Assembly: GCA_032718475.1 (NCBI GenBank)
Contig: JAUCBJ010007986.1
Coordinates: forward strand, 1 to 64,000
Source: Nemertoderma westbladi
Taxonomy: Eukaryota; Xenacoelomorpha; Nemertodermatida; Nemertodermatidae
Direction of reading: 5' to 3'
DNA: 64,000 bases
The position numbers were made by a program, and so were the translations under genes. The notes beneath the pieces were generated by a model that was not told where the DNA came from, searched no databases, and was given only the letters and a program-made list of their open reading frames with translations. Numbering within the stretch: the stretch's first letter is position 1; every line of letters starts with the position of its first letter. Below are positions 45,975 through 55,309 of the stretch, one piece after another.

Positions 45975-47326
45975 TGGATTTACCTCAGCTGTGCAGCTCG
46001 CACCTTCCGCCTTCCTGGCTTCCGCAGCTGCCTGCTCTGGTCTCTCCTACTCCCTCTTTGAGTCTCCAGTGGATGCCCCCCTCCCCCTGCCACAACCGTG
46101 CCCTCGCTGCGTGGTCGACGGTCCTCGGGTTGTCTGCTGTGCCACCACCCATGATGCCACCGCCACTGTCGGTGATACCACCACCCATGACACCACCACC
46201 ACCACCACCCGTGACACTACCACCTCCATCCTCGACGCCACCGCCAGCATCCGCAACGCCACCACCTCCATCCGCGACACCACCGTCCGCAATGCCACCA
46301 TCTCCAGCCGCGACGCCACCGCCACCGTCCGCAACGCCACCTCCTCTGTCCGCGACGCCACCGCCACCATCAGCAACACCACCACGTCCATCCGCGACGC
46401 CACCACCGCCACCATCTACAACACCACCGCAACCATCCGCGACGCCAACACCACCCGCGACACCACCACCCGCGATGCTTCCGCCACCATCAGCGACGCC
46501 ACCTGTCCCCGCTGCCTTCCCGCTGGCGGCAACCAAACAGTGGGCCTTCCTGGACCCTGTCCACGACGCCAGACTAAAAGCTCTGGGGGAGTCCCTCCCA
46601 CCATCCGGGGTGGCAAGGTTGAACTCCCTGGACCACCCCGCCGCAGGATGCTGGCTTGACGCCATCCCCGTCTGCTCTCTCGGACTGAAGTTGATGGACT
46701 CGCAGTTCCGGATCTCGGTTGGCACTCGTCTTGGGTGTAGGCTGACTGAGCCCCACAGCTGTGCCCAGTGTGGCAAGGATGTTCTGTCGGATGGCCTCCA
46801 TGGTCTTTCCTGCTCAAGGAGCCTCAGCAGACTTCCGCGCCACTCAATGTTGAACGACATTGTGCGCTGGGCGCTCATCAGCTGTGGCGTCCCCACTACG
46901 CTTGAGCCACTAGGCTTGTGTAGAGGGGACTGGAAGCGAGTAGATGGCGTCACCCTGGTCCCGTGGAGCCGCGTGCGTTTCCTCATGTGGGACGCAACAG
47001 TGGCGGACCCACTGTTGCCCAGCCACCTCGCCCAGATGCTATCCGCCGGAGGCCACACTGCAGAGGAAGCGGAAACTCTAAAGATCCGCAAGTACCAGGA
47101 ACTCATGGACCGGGGCTACCTCTTCCATCCAGTAGCCTACGAGACCTTGGGCTGCCCCAGCCCTGAAACATCCGAGTTCCTGAAGGCTGAAGGAGATCGG
47201 GGCAAGACTCCACTCTGTTACCCAGGAGCCCCGATCTCACCGCTTCCTCCTGCAAAGGCTGGCAATCGCCATCCTCGTCGGCAATGCGGCCTCCATTATG
47301 GGGACCGCGGACCCCTCACTCACTAA
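45975..47326 (+). pseudogene. REL-RT copy 2, C-terminal region with restriction-like endonuclease
   Basis: Resumes after the LINE B fragment: GFTSAVQLAPSAFLASAAA, then a Pro/Ser/Thr repeat tract (46130-46500), then AFPLAATKQWAFLDP, CWLDAIPVCSLGLKL, the finger CAQCGKDVLSDGLHGLSC, RLPRHSMLNDIV, LEPLGLCRGDWKRVDGVTLVPW, FLMWDATVADPLLPSH and YLFHPVAYETLG. The CCHC finger, R-H-x-x-L-N and [PV]-D...W-D-A-T pattern resemble R2-type REL endonucleases; the expected Pro before the first Asp is Val here. The long open frame is chimeric at its 5' end. Confidence 0.8.
46130..46500 (+). repeat. Imperfect CCACC-rich repeat coding for a Pro-rich tract
   Basis: About 370 bp of imperfect repeats of type CCACCGTCCGCGACG, open in all three + frames, giving Pro/Ser-Ala-Thr, Thr-Asp-Ala and other low-complexity peptides. 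It lies between two conserved blocks of REL-RT copy 2 and looks like a simple-sequence expansion. Confidence 0.85.
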
Positions 47327-47988
47327 CAACGAGGGACTCTACGAGGTGGTCCAATACCCCCCCCCCCCCCCCCCCCCCACCCGACGGAACAGACTTACAT
47401 ACGCCCCCCCCCTCCCCAATGCATCAGACTAACTTACACACCCCCTCCCCCCTTAGCTTTCTTATTTTGTCGATATTGTTATACTGTATGTAACATGATG
47501 GCTTTGCACATCAAGTCTAACGACTTGCTAATTATTATCCCTTTATTTGTATATTTTTTCCGTTGTATTTTTAGCAAAACAAAACGGCTAAAAATACGGT
47601 ATATTTTCTCTGCTTTTTGGATTATTTAGAGGCTATACTTTGGATCCTAACGGACCCAAAGCACCCCTCACCCGGTTTCTATCTTTTTCCTCATCCCAGA
47701 GGTTTTTCTACAGTGTTACAGTAAGCTATTTCATTTATTTAGAAGGAAGCAATATACAGTATTATTTGGGAAGAATAGAAAATCACTGTGTTTTTGTACT
47801 ATATTGAAAAGTTGTGGATGTCCGTAAATAACAAGTCATTGAAGGACCGTGTTCAAGTGGAAATATTTTATGTTAGCCGGAAAACCAAAACACTAAGCGA
47901 AAGTAGAGCACTACCTGGAACTTTTTTGAGATTCAAAGCCGTTTTAGGAGCTTATCGTGCCAAGGAGCACGAGAAATCCATTACACTG
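47327..47988. other. 3' UTR of REL-RT copy 2 and unassigned sequence
   Basis: No supported gene. A homopolymer of about 19 C lies at 47359-47378 with further C-rich tracts to 47453. After 47490 the sequence is AT-rich. The right end of the whole 30.5-kb insertion is at 47988, where M2 resumes with TATTCCC; no match to the left end at 17442 is seen. The open frame at 47788-48066 runs into M2 and is not convincing. Confidence 0.55.
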
Positions 47989-48134
47989 TATTCCCAACTG
48001 TTTCCCTTTGTAGAAGAACTTTATAACTTTATTCCCAACTGTTTCCCCTGTAGAAGAACATTATAACTTTATTCCCAGCTATTTCCTCTGTAGAAGAACT
48101 TTATAACTTTATTTCCAACTGTTTCCCTTTGTAG
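47989..48134 (+). repeat. M2, right part: 3' splice site minisatellite next to the KH10 exon
   Basis: Three full 41-bp units and part of a fourth, ending in tttccctttgtag directly before the exon. The units match those at 16985-17441. The final AG (48133-48134) is the acceptor used in the exon model. Units reading AAGAACATTATAAC match ten bases of the exon start (AAGAACATTA). Confidence 0.93.
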
Positions 48135-48467
48135 AAGAACATTACGGAGGAGACTATATCCATTCCATGGAAGCACCATAGACACTTCGCAATGCGTCGT
48201 GGCGCCCTCTTGCGGGAATTATCGGAGGACTACGGAGGCGCGACTATATCTCTTCCGAGATTCGGCGTCGACAGCGATAAAGTCCTCCTAAAGGGGGCAG
48301 CCAAGTGTATCGAGGGTCTCAAAAAGAGAATGATGGAGATCGTTGATGATCTGGATAACCAGACAACCGTGGAGGTTGTTATACCGCAGCAGCACCATCG
48401 CGCCATAATGGGGACCAAAGGGAGTAACGTTCAGCATCTATGTTCCACCTATGACGTCATGATAAAG
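48135..48467 (+). CDS. HDLBP: Vigilin exon encoding KH10 and the start of KH11
   Basis: Internal exon of 111 codons, phase 0 at both ends; acceptor ccctttgtag/AAG and donor ATAAAG/gttagt. It reads KNITEETISIPWKHHRHF, then AMRRGALLRELSEDYGGATISLP (KH10), then DKVLLKGAAKCIEGLKKRM and VVIPQQHHRAIMGTKGSNVQH (KH11 to its variable loop, ending in DVMIK). KH10 lacks the first Gly of the usual loop (M-R-R-G), as vertebrate vigilin KH10 does (I-R-R-G). KH11 has G-T-K-G. The acceptor was chosen because the previous exon ends in phase 0 and EETISIPWKHHRHF aligns with vertebrate vigilin (VVEDSMLVDPKHHRHF). The intron splits KH11 after strand 2. Confidence 0.93.
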
Positions 48468-48525
48468 GTTAGTAACGTTTTTTCTACTTATGACGTCATG
48501 TACTTATGAAGATTGAGTTGCAAAT

Positions 48526-48624
48526 GGAAGAGCACATTGTTTTGGGTAGATCACTATCATTATCCGATAAGTTAATCACACAACAAGGAAGTGCAGATTG
48601 TTTTGGGTAGATCACTATCACTAT
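48526..48624 (+). repeat. M4, left part: 60-bp minisatellite
   Basis: One full and one partial unit of the 60-bp repeat (TTGTTTTGGGTAGATCAC, TATCCGATAAGTTAATC, ACAACAAGGAAGAGCAC). It stops at 48624 where LINE A2 begins and resumes at 53628. Confidence 0.92.
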
Positions 48625-48684
48625 ACTGCGAAGACGCTTGTAGGAGTTGCGACCACAAGCGGTTTACTCCCGCAACTGAAAGAT

Positions 48685-49330
48685 ATGAGTATGAGAACCC
48701 TCCAGGAGAAATACCGGCTCGGTCGTCGCCCGGGTCAACAAGGACCGCGTCCCTCAGTGGTACACCAGGCTGGGGTCGATAAATTGGCTACTGGAACAGA
48801 AGACAGAGAAGAAAGAAGAACCAACCTGTTGAAATGTAAAAAGACACTAAAGATTGCTACAATGAACGCACGCACGCTGAAAGCACAGAGCAAACAGGGT
48901 GACATGGTCGCTCTGGCAATGGAATATAACATTGACATCATCTGCATCCAAGAACATCGGATCTGTCATGAAGACACTGCCATGAAGTACAATGACATTG
49001 GAAATGGATGGACGTTAGTAACAAGCTCAGCAGTAAGAAACTCGGCCAATGCATCAATTGGTGGAGTAGGAATTCTGCTAAGCCCATTTGCACTTAAGAC
49101 CCTGAACAACATCGAATCTATAAATCCCAGGGTTATGATCGCAACATTTGATGGGAATCCCAAGACAACAGTTATATGTTGCTACAGTCCAACCAATGCA
49201 TCAGAGCCAGAACAAGCAGTCAAGTTTTATGAAGAACTGACTGGACTTATTAAGGACATCCCGAAACACAACGTTAAAGTCATTGCTGGTGACCTGAATG
49301 CGCAAATTGGCCCAGAAGACATCAAGGGTT
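48685..49330 (+). pseudogene. LINE A2 APE endonuclease, N-terminal part
   Basis: From ATG at 48685: KIATMNARTL, ICIQEHR, VICCYSPTN and VIAGDLNAQIG as in copy 1. Cut at EDIKG by LINE C. The frame resumes after 51203 with the second copy of the duplication (DIKGYTYNTSSNRNGYLL). Confidence 0.9.
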
Positions 49331-49458
49331 TTTTTTTTTAAATCAACACCCCGGACGGGGTAAAATGTATAATGTATATTCTGTATCGAATCTAAAATTG
49401 TAAGTATAAAACGCAAATCGGTAGTGATGACATAAAAATAAATTAATAATATATATAT

Positions 49459-50418
49459 TTAAACTGAGTTATTAACATGGGCAATGACGGATAGAGAGGG
49501 ACAGCTGGTACAATCCAATACGTGGTAGCGGTGGTGGGCGGATTGGCCGCAGTACCGGCACACGCAGCTCTGTTGAGGGGAATGGAATGAGCGGTTGTGG
49601 GCGCAAATCTTATGATGGAACCCGTGCGAGGTACAGCGCGTGAGTAAGTGGCGGTTGCTTTGGTTGGCTTGGTGCCATACAGACGTTTGGAACGCCGGTC
49701 CAGATAAGTAACCCTCCTGTTCGAAATTTCCTACTCTGTCTCTACGATGTATCTTGTATTTTTCAACAACATCAGGGTTGAGAATTTGAGGGGATTTTGA
49801 GATTAATTCTTCCACAAGCGTATACTCTTTGACAAGTTTATGTGCTAGTGTTGCTGAGGAAGATTGATGCAGCCGGAGCATTCGTTTTATGAACATTGAT
49901 TTCACCTTGTCGAGTTCTTTTAGATTCGCTAGGGTGAGATACTTGCCAAATTCCGCTATTGAGTATAGGACCAATGGTTCAACTTTCATCTTATAGATCT
50001 TCATACTTGCATCGACTGAGATGTGAGGCAAGAACGTAAGTGACCCAATAACTTTCGAGGCTTTTATCTTTTTATGTTGGACATGTTTTGAGAAACATAG
50101 TGACGGCTGTAAAATAATTCCCAGGTACTCATATTCATTAGTGATTTGGACGAGTTTGTTATTATATAGAAATATGTCATCCTTTGCTAATGGCCCCCCG
50201 TTCCTGAACTTTATTATTTTTGTTTTAATTAAATTTACTTCCATCCCATTGAGCTGGCACCAGTTGTAAAGTGCATCAAGACCCGTTTGGATATCCTCTC
50301 GCCTTGAAGAATAGAAGACCAGATCGTCCGCATAGAACAGGAACCGAAGTGCTTGGGCTGCGTTCTGCAGTGCTATAGCTAGATCTGCGATAAATACTAC
50401 GAAGCAGGCGATTATCAC
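49459..50418 (-). pseudogene. LINE C reverse transcriptase, palm and C-terminal part
   Basis: Has LRFLFYADDLVFYSSRREDI (catalytic A-D-D), GMEVNLIKTKIIKF, YEYLGIILQPSLCF, then a C-terminal region with SCVCRYCGQSAHHRYHVLDC, a CCHC-type finger. The RT motifs before A-D-D are missing: the sequence jumps from a KASGPDQLYYEHLK remnant (about 50455) to ALQNAAQALRFLFYADD. The deletion removes roughly the fingers and first palm motif. Confidence 0.85.
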
Positions 50419-50497
50419 TGGTGGAACTTGTTTTAAATGCTCATAATAGAGCTGATCTGGACCACTGGCTTTGTTATTGCCCGCCTCATTAATAGTT

Positions 50498-51193
50498 CTA
50501 GCTTACTTCTTCAGTTGATATTTTATCGTTATACCAACAGTCCGCGGAGGTTTCACTCTGTGTTACAGTGGCAGCTGCGGGTAACTGTGCTGGGTCTTTG
50601 TTAGTTCCGATGATGTTTCGAAAATGTGTCTCCAGTTTATTTAAATCTACTGAAGCGACAGTTGGTTTCCTAGTTTTAAGAAGACTCCAGGGGTTTATAT
50701 CTGACTTTTGGATTCTTTCCAGGAAATAATTTTCTTCAAATGCAGCTCGTTTAGTTTTAATAAGAGTTTTATATGATCGACGGAGCTGATAGAAGTGAGT
50801 TGAAAGAGCAGCTGAAATATTTCGAGATTGTATGGCTGATATAAGTTGTCGTTTTATATTGCAACATTCCTGATCAAACCATGGTTTGCCTTTATGTAGT
50901 CTTTTCCCTTTGGGGTAAACTGAACTGGAAATTATTTCAGCTAATAGTTTTGTTGCCTTATTGGGGTCGGAGTTATCTATTGCTTCAACCATAGATGGGA
51001 TGTTGTGGTGGTTTTCCAGATAGGACATGTTAAGCTTTCTGCTTAAGGCTTTTGGTCGAGTCTCCATATGTACAGGATTGTTTGTGAATGGAATTTCAGC
51101 TGACACGCTTTGGTGTTTTCTTATGGGGTTAAGTGTTATTTGGGGCTTTGGCGTTGAATCAGGTAAAGTATTTGTGAATTTTATAAAGATCAA
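50498..51193 (-). pseudogene. LINE C region upstream of the reverse transcriptase
   Basis: 231 codons typical of the linker between endonuclease and RT: GKPWFDQECCNIKRQLI, HFYQLRRSYKTLIKTKRAAFEENYF, INPWSLLKTRKP and LETHFRNIIGTNKDP. It ends at a stop at 50498 shortly before the deletion described for the RT part. Confidence 0.82.
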
Positions 51194-51202
51194 GTCTATT
51201 CA

Positions 51203-52803
51203 AAGACATCAAGGGTTACACCTATAACACCAGTTCTAACAGAAATGGGTACTTACTTTTAGACCTAATGGAAGAATGTGAATTGATACCAACAAACAAC
51301 ACATCCGAAAAGAGTAAGGGGAAGCTATGGACCTTTCAATACCCTAATGGAACCAAAGCACAACTGGATTACATCCTTATAAACAAAAAGTGGAGAAATA
51401 GCATGATCAACTGCGAGGCATACAGCTCGTTCAACCTAATTGGTTCGGACCACAGAATTGTGACTGCAGAGATCAGACTCAGTTTGAGAGCCAGCAAACC
51501 CAGGACAAGTAAGCAAATCAACTATGACTGGGAGAAACTCAGAACTGACAATGCTGTAAAGGATGCTTATACAGTAGAAGTTCAAAACCGCTTTGAAGCA
51601 CTTCAGTCAATGGATGAAGACCAATCCACCGATTCAATATACCAGAATATAATAACAGCCCACAAGGAATCAGCTAAGAGGCATATCCCCCAGAAACCTA
51701 AACGAAAACAGTATGTGCCATGGCAAAACTCTGAGGTTACTTGTAAGAGAGAAGATCTTAAGATAGCCTACAAAGTTAAAACCGAACAACCAACAACCGA
51801 AAACATTAACAAGGTTGAGAAAGCTAAGGACGATCTTAAATTGGCCTACAACATCAGCCAGGAAAAGTACATACAGGATAAAACTGAAGCAATTACAACT
51901 GCTCACATACAGCAACAATCAAGACTTACCTGGCAAACTGTAAATGAGGTATCTGGTCGGAAAAGTTGCGCAAAGGGGCGCCTCAAAGCCGATAGTCCTG
52001 AAGAACGTGTTGGGAAGTGGAAAAATCACTTCAGCAACTTGCTTGGGCAGCCACCAAACATCGAGGTCAGCCCTACAAGGAAAATATATGACAAGACACT
52101 ACCTATAGAAACAGGGGACTTCACACCTGCCGAACTCCAAAGAAGCATTAAAAGCATGTCCAATAATAAAGCGAGTGGATTAGATGAAATCCCAGCGGAG
52201 GTATGGAAACCCGGAGTGCTAAATAGACCATTATTGAATGTTTGCAACCGGATGTTAAAAGGGGAAAAGCCACCACCAATTTGGACTAAAGGTCAACTAA
52301 AGCCTCTCCCCAAGAAAGGAGACCTCGGCATACCAACAAACTATCGTGGGATCTGTCTGCTTGTGGTAGCTGCCAAAATATACAATAAAATGATTCTATA
52401 TAAGATTAGGCCTCACATAGAGAAACTACTGCGTAAGAGCCAAAACGGATTTCGACCAAGTAGATCAACAATAGCTCAGATACTTGCACTACGGAGACTG
52501 ATTGAAGGAATTAAGTCAAAGAATCTCCCCGCAGTCATGACTTTTGTGGACTTCAAGAAGGCATTCGACTCCATCCATAGAGGTAAAATGCTTGAAATCC
52601 TAAGAGCTTATGGAATACCAGAAGTAATTGTTGCTGGCATTGGATTGTTATATTGTGACACAGAAGCGCAGGTACTCTCACCAGATGGTGAAACTGAGTT
52701 TTTCTCAATCCTGGCTGGCGTACTGCAAGGTGACACATTAGCACCATTACTATTTGTAATTGTGCTGGATTACGCAATGAGGACGGCCACAAAGGGTGAA
52801 TGA
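51203..52803 (+). pseudogene. LINE A2 endonuclease end and reverse transcriptase
   Basis: Resumes after LINE C: LWTFQYPNG, QLDYILINKKW, LIGSDHRIVTAEIRL (catalytic His), then without frameshift the linker (QNRFEALQSMDEDQS) and RT motifs up to GVLQGDTLAPLLFVIVLDY. This copy keeps the base that copy 1 lost at the endonuclease/RT junction. A four-base insertion near 52800 creates a stop before the catalytic A-D-D box. Confidence 0.92.
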
Positions 52804-53182
52804 AGATCTGGGATTCACACTTCAAGAACGCAGAAGTAGTAGATATCCGGCAACTACAGTCACAGACACCGACTTTGCGGATGACATCGCCCTGCTCTCT
52901 AATACGCTAGCAGATGCACAGCTTCTACTAAATAAAGTGGAGAGGGCTGCTAAGGAGGTTGGATTGCATATAAATGCTACCAAGACCGAATTCATGACCT
53001 TTAATGTTGATGGAAACTTGACAACCATTGATAATAATCAACTAAGGAAGGTCGATGACTTCCAGTACCTTGGATCATGGATAGAGAGTAGCAAAAAGGA
53101 CATAGAAGTTAGGAAAGCAAAGGCTTGGGTAGCTCTATCAAAAATGGAACCATCTGGAAATCAGATCTCTCCAGGCACCTGA
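52796..53182 (+). pseudogene. LINE A2 reverse transcriptase, catalytic part
   Basis: Continues out of frame with the previous piece: DTDFADDIALLS, NATKTEFMTF, DDFQYLGSWIESS. A one-base loss near 53147 (compare copy 1 at about 31040) shifts the frame again. Confidence 0.9.
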
Positions 53183-53627
53183 AGACTAAGTTCTTTCGAG
53201 CCACAGTGGAAAGTGTATTTTTATACGGGGGTGAGAGCTGGACACTGACTAAATCACTTGAACAACGAATTGATGGTTGCTACACAAGACTACTAAGGGC
53301 AGCCCTAAACATCATCTGGAGACAACACATGACAAACGCCGAGCTTTATGGTACAATACCACATGTATCAACCACCCTCCGTGAACGCAGATTAAGATTC
53401 AGTGGGCACTGTTGGCGAAGTAAAGACGAGGTCATACCAGATCTACTTCTCTGGCAACCAACTCATGGAAAGCGTAGTCGTGGACGACCTGCCATAACAT
53501 ATATAGATCAACTTGAAAGGGATACTGAACTTGGGAGAAACGAAATTGCGACAACTATGGAGAATCGGGAAGCCTGGAAGGATCTCATTTCCACTGTCCG
53601 AGTTCGCTCGACCTAGTAGTAGTAGTA
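53125..53627 (+). pseudogene. LINE A2 C-terminal domain and (TAG)n tail
   Basis: LKTKFFRATVESVFLYGGESWTLTKS-type region, intact here where copy 1 has a one-base loss, then RERRLRFSGHCWR and KRSRGRPAITY. The stop TAG starts the (TAG)n tail ending at 53627. Confidence 0.9.
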
Positions 53628-54063
53628 CTATCACTATCCGATAAGTTAATCACACAACAAGGAAGAGCACTTTGTTTTGGGTAGATCACTATCACTATCC
53701 GATAAGTTAATCACACAACAAGGAAGGGCACTTTGTTTTGGGTAGATCACTATCACTATCCGATAAGTTAATCACACAACAAGGAAGAGCACTTTGTTTT
53801 GGGTAGATCACTATCACTATCCGATAAGTTAATCACACAACAAGGAAGAGCACTTTGTTTTGGGTAGATCACTATCACTATCCGATAAGTTAATCGCACA
53901 ACAAGGAAGAGCACATTGTTTTGGGTAGATCATTATCACTATCCGATAAGTTAATCACACAACAAGGAAGAGCACATTGTTTTGGGTAGATCATTATCAC
54001 TATCCGATAAGTTAATCACACAACAAGGAAGAGCATATTGTTTTGGGTAGATCACTATCACTT
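53628..54063 (+). repeat. M4, right part: 60-bp minisatellite
   Basis: About seven units in tandem, starting with the second copy of the LINE A2 target duplication. Small differences between units are GAGCAC/GGGCAC and CACATTG/CACTTTG. A single further partial unit lies at 54934-54960. Confidence 0.95.
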
Positions 54064-54933
54064 TTTATTCATTTAATCATTTATTACAGACAAAACGAAT
54101 AGTCCATATTGTAAGCAGATCCAATTCGCTGCACCACCCAGCAGAAAACAGGGAAAGTCGTGATTTACGAATCACAACCAAGCATCCAATATTGCTCAAC
54201 ACAATATTGGATGGCAAGGGAAAATGAGGCAATATCGCCTACCAGGTACAACTGGCAATACACATTACCAGTTAGTAAGGGAGAGAGTTGCCAGCGCACA
54301 GCTCATCTCAGGGTAGAAGCTAGCACAGGGGAAAAGGTGGGTTTGGCCAAGGGGATAGATCGACCAATGGAGGGACAGCATGTATCCAATTACAGCGCAT
54401 CCACTGGTTAGCCAAACCTAGGTAGTAATGTGTCCCATGTAATATATAACCAATACCATATTAATTGTGTCTTCCAGTTGGTTTGTACCGAGTGTAGAAG
54501 CAACACGGTTTTTGACCGCACCGTCGTCGCTGACTACTATTATTATCTGATTGTGCTTTTTACTGACATTCTGACATAATCAACCACTGCAGTTATAACA
54601 TATAAACTCACTTATTTATCCGGTCTTCGGCCTTTCAGAACTCAAAGCCTTTCAGCAGCCAGCAAACACGGCGACGCGTACGACCCGAAACGTATATACA
54701 CCAGTCGGGATTCCCTCGCCAACTCGGGGATCCCGTCACACATATCAATCACACCGGTAAAAAGCAAAAAAGAGCAACATATGCTACTCAGCGGTGGAAT
54801 TTTGAAAAGTCGTCTTGCTGCATTGTTTTAAGCAAATTTTGTTCGATTTAGTACAGCTGCTGAAAAGTTTTGTCTCGACCACAGGGCGTTGCAGTATATC
54901 GCGGTCATAAACGATCTGAAAAGCTTGCATTGT
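54064..54933. other. Unassigned 870-bp segment inside M4
   Basis: It separates the main M4 array from a lone partial unit (ACTATCCGATAAGTTAATC at 54934), so it looks inserted. No coding region is supported. TGTCCCATGT at about 54431 and ATCCCGTCACA at about 54730 could be the ends of a solo LTR (TGT...ACA) but no flanking duplication supports this. Confidence 0.4.
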
Positions 54934-55107
54934 ACTATCCGATAAGTTAATCACACAACAAAGACATCTTTGTATCGCTGATTTTATGTTAATTAAATAT
55001 TAATTAGTATTCTTACGGCGCCTTCTTTCAACATCACCTCGCTTTTATATAAACTCATTTTGGCTCAAAATTAATATGTCCTGATATGATAATATTTTGG
55101 CTTTCAG
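54934..55107. other. Lone M4 unit and end of intron 3
   Basis: One partial M4 unit (54934-54960), then AT-rich intron ending in ggctttcag at 55107. Confidence 0.7.
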
Positions 55108-55263
55108 TTTCCGGACCGCGTTCCACCTGCCGTTGTCAATGGCGACGGTAAGGGCAGCGAATCAGGTGATTCTGTGAATTCCAGTTCGTCACCAAACAAG
55201 TATGACGTCATCATAATTAGTGGAAGGAAGGATAATTGTGTTAAAGCCAAGGAAGCTATGTTG
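55108..55263 (+). CDS. HDLBP: Vigilin exon encoding the rest of KH11
   Basis: Internal exon of 52 codons, phase 0 at both ends; acceptor ggctttcag/TTT and donor ATGTTG/gttagt. It reads FPDRVPPAVVNGDGKGSES, a Ser/Asp-rich loop, then NKYDVIIISGRKDNCVKAKEAML. Joined to the previous exon it gives DVMIK/FPDR, matching IKFPDREEN and CDIIIISGRKEKCEAAKEAL of vertebrate vigilin KH11, which also has a long variable loop. It continues in frame to ALTPITEEVQVDF of the next exon. Confidence 0.92.
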
Positions 55264-55270
55264 GTTAGTA

Positions 55271-55309
55271 GCAGTAAGGTCCCGGGTTCGATCCCTTGTC
55301 GAGCCACTT
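55271..55309 (+). other. tRNA-like 3' half (probable SINE remnant)
   Basis: Eight bases after the KH11 donor, GGGTTCGATCCC (B-box, T-loop) is followed by CTTGTCGAGCCA, which resembles a tRNA T-arm and acceptor end. No 5' half, A-box or full cloverleaf is present, so it is a fragment, not a tRNA gene. Confidence 0.35.

Larger units (their letters stand above)
49331..51202 (-). mobile_element. LINE C, 5'-truncated and internally deleted non-LTR retrotransposon
   Basis: The - strand element has a short A tail (T run at 49331-49339). It is bounded by a 15-bp duplication AAGACATCAAGGGTT (49316-49330 and 51203-51217), which places it inside LINE A2. The 5' end lacks an endonuclease. The 3' UTR is 49340-49458. 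Confidence 0.9.
48625..53627 (+). mobile_element. LINE A copy 2, 5'-truncated, split by LINE C
   Basis: Same family as LINE A1 and nearly identical, but starting about 425 bp into the element (ACTGCGAAGACGC, compare 28411). It ends with the (TAG)n tail and is bounded by the 10-bp duplication CTATCACTAT (48615-48624 and 53628-53637), which is part of the M4 unit. It is interrupted at 49331-51202 by LINE C. Confidence 0.92.

Noticed and set aside
45968-47326. 452-aa proline-rich host protein
   Set aside because: The frame is the REL-RT C-terminus with a simple-sequence hinge, and its start lies inside or next to the LINE B fragment.
47788-48066. 92-aa open frame before the KH10 exon
   Set aside because: It runs into the M2 minisatellite and has no recognisable domain; the exon border is set by splice site and protein match.
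54431-54733. Solo LTR (TGT...ACA)
   Set aside because: No flanking duplication and no second copy in the window; only the end letters fit.
55271-55309. Functional tRNA gene
   Set aside because: Only the 3' half is present; no D-arm, anticodon arm or A-box.
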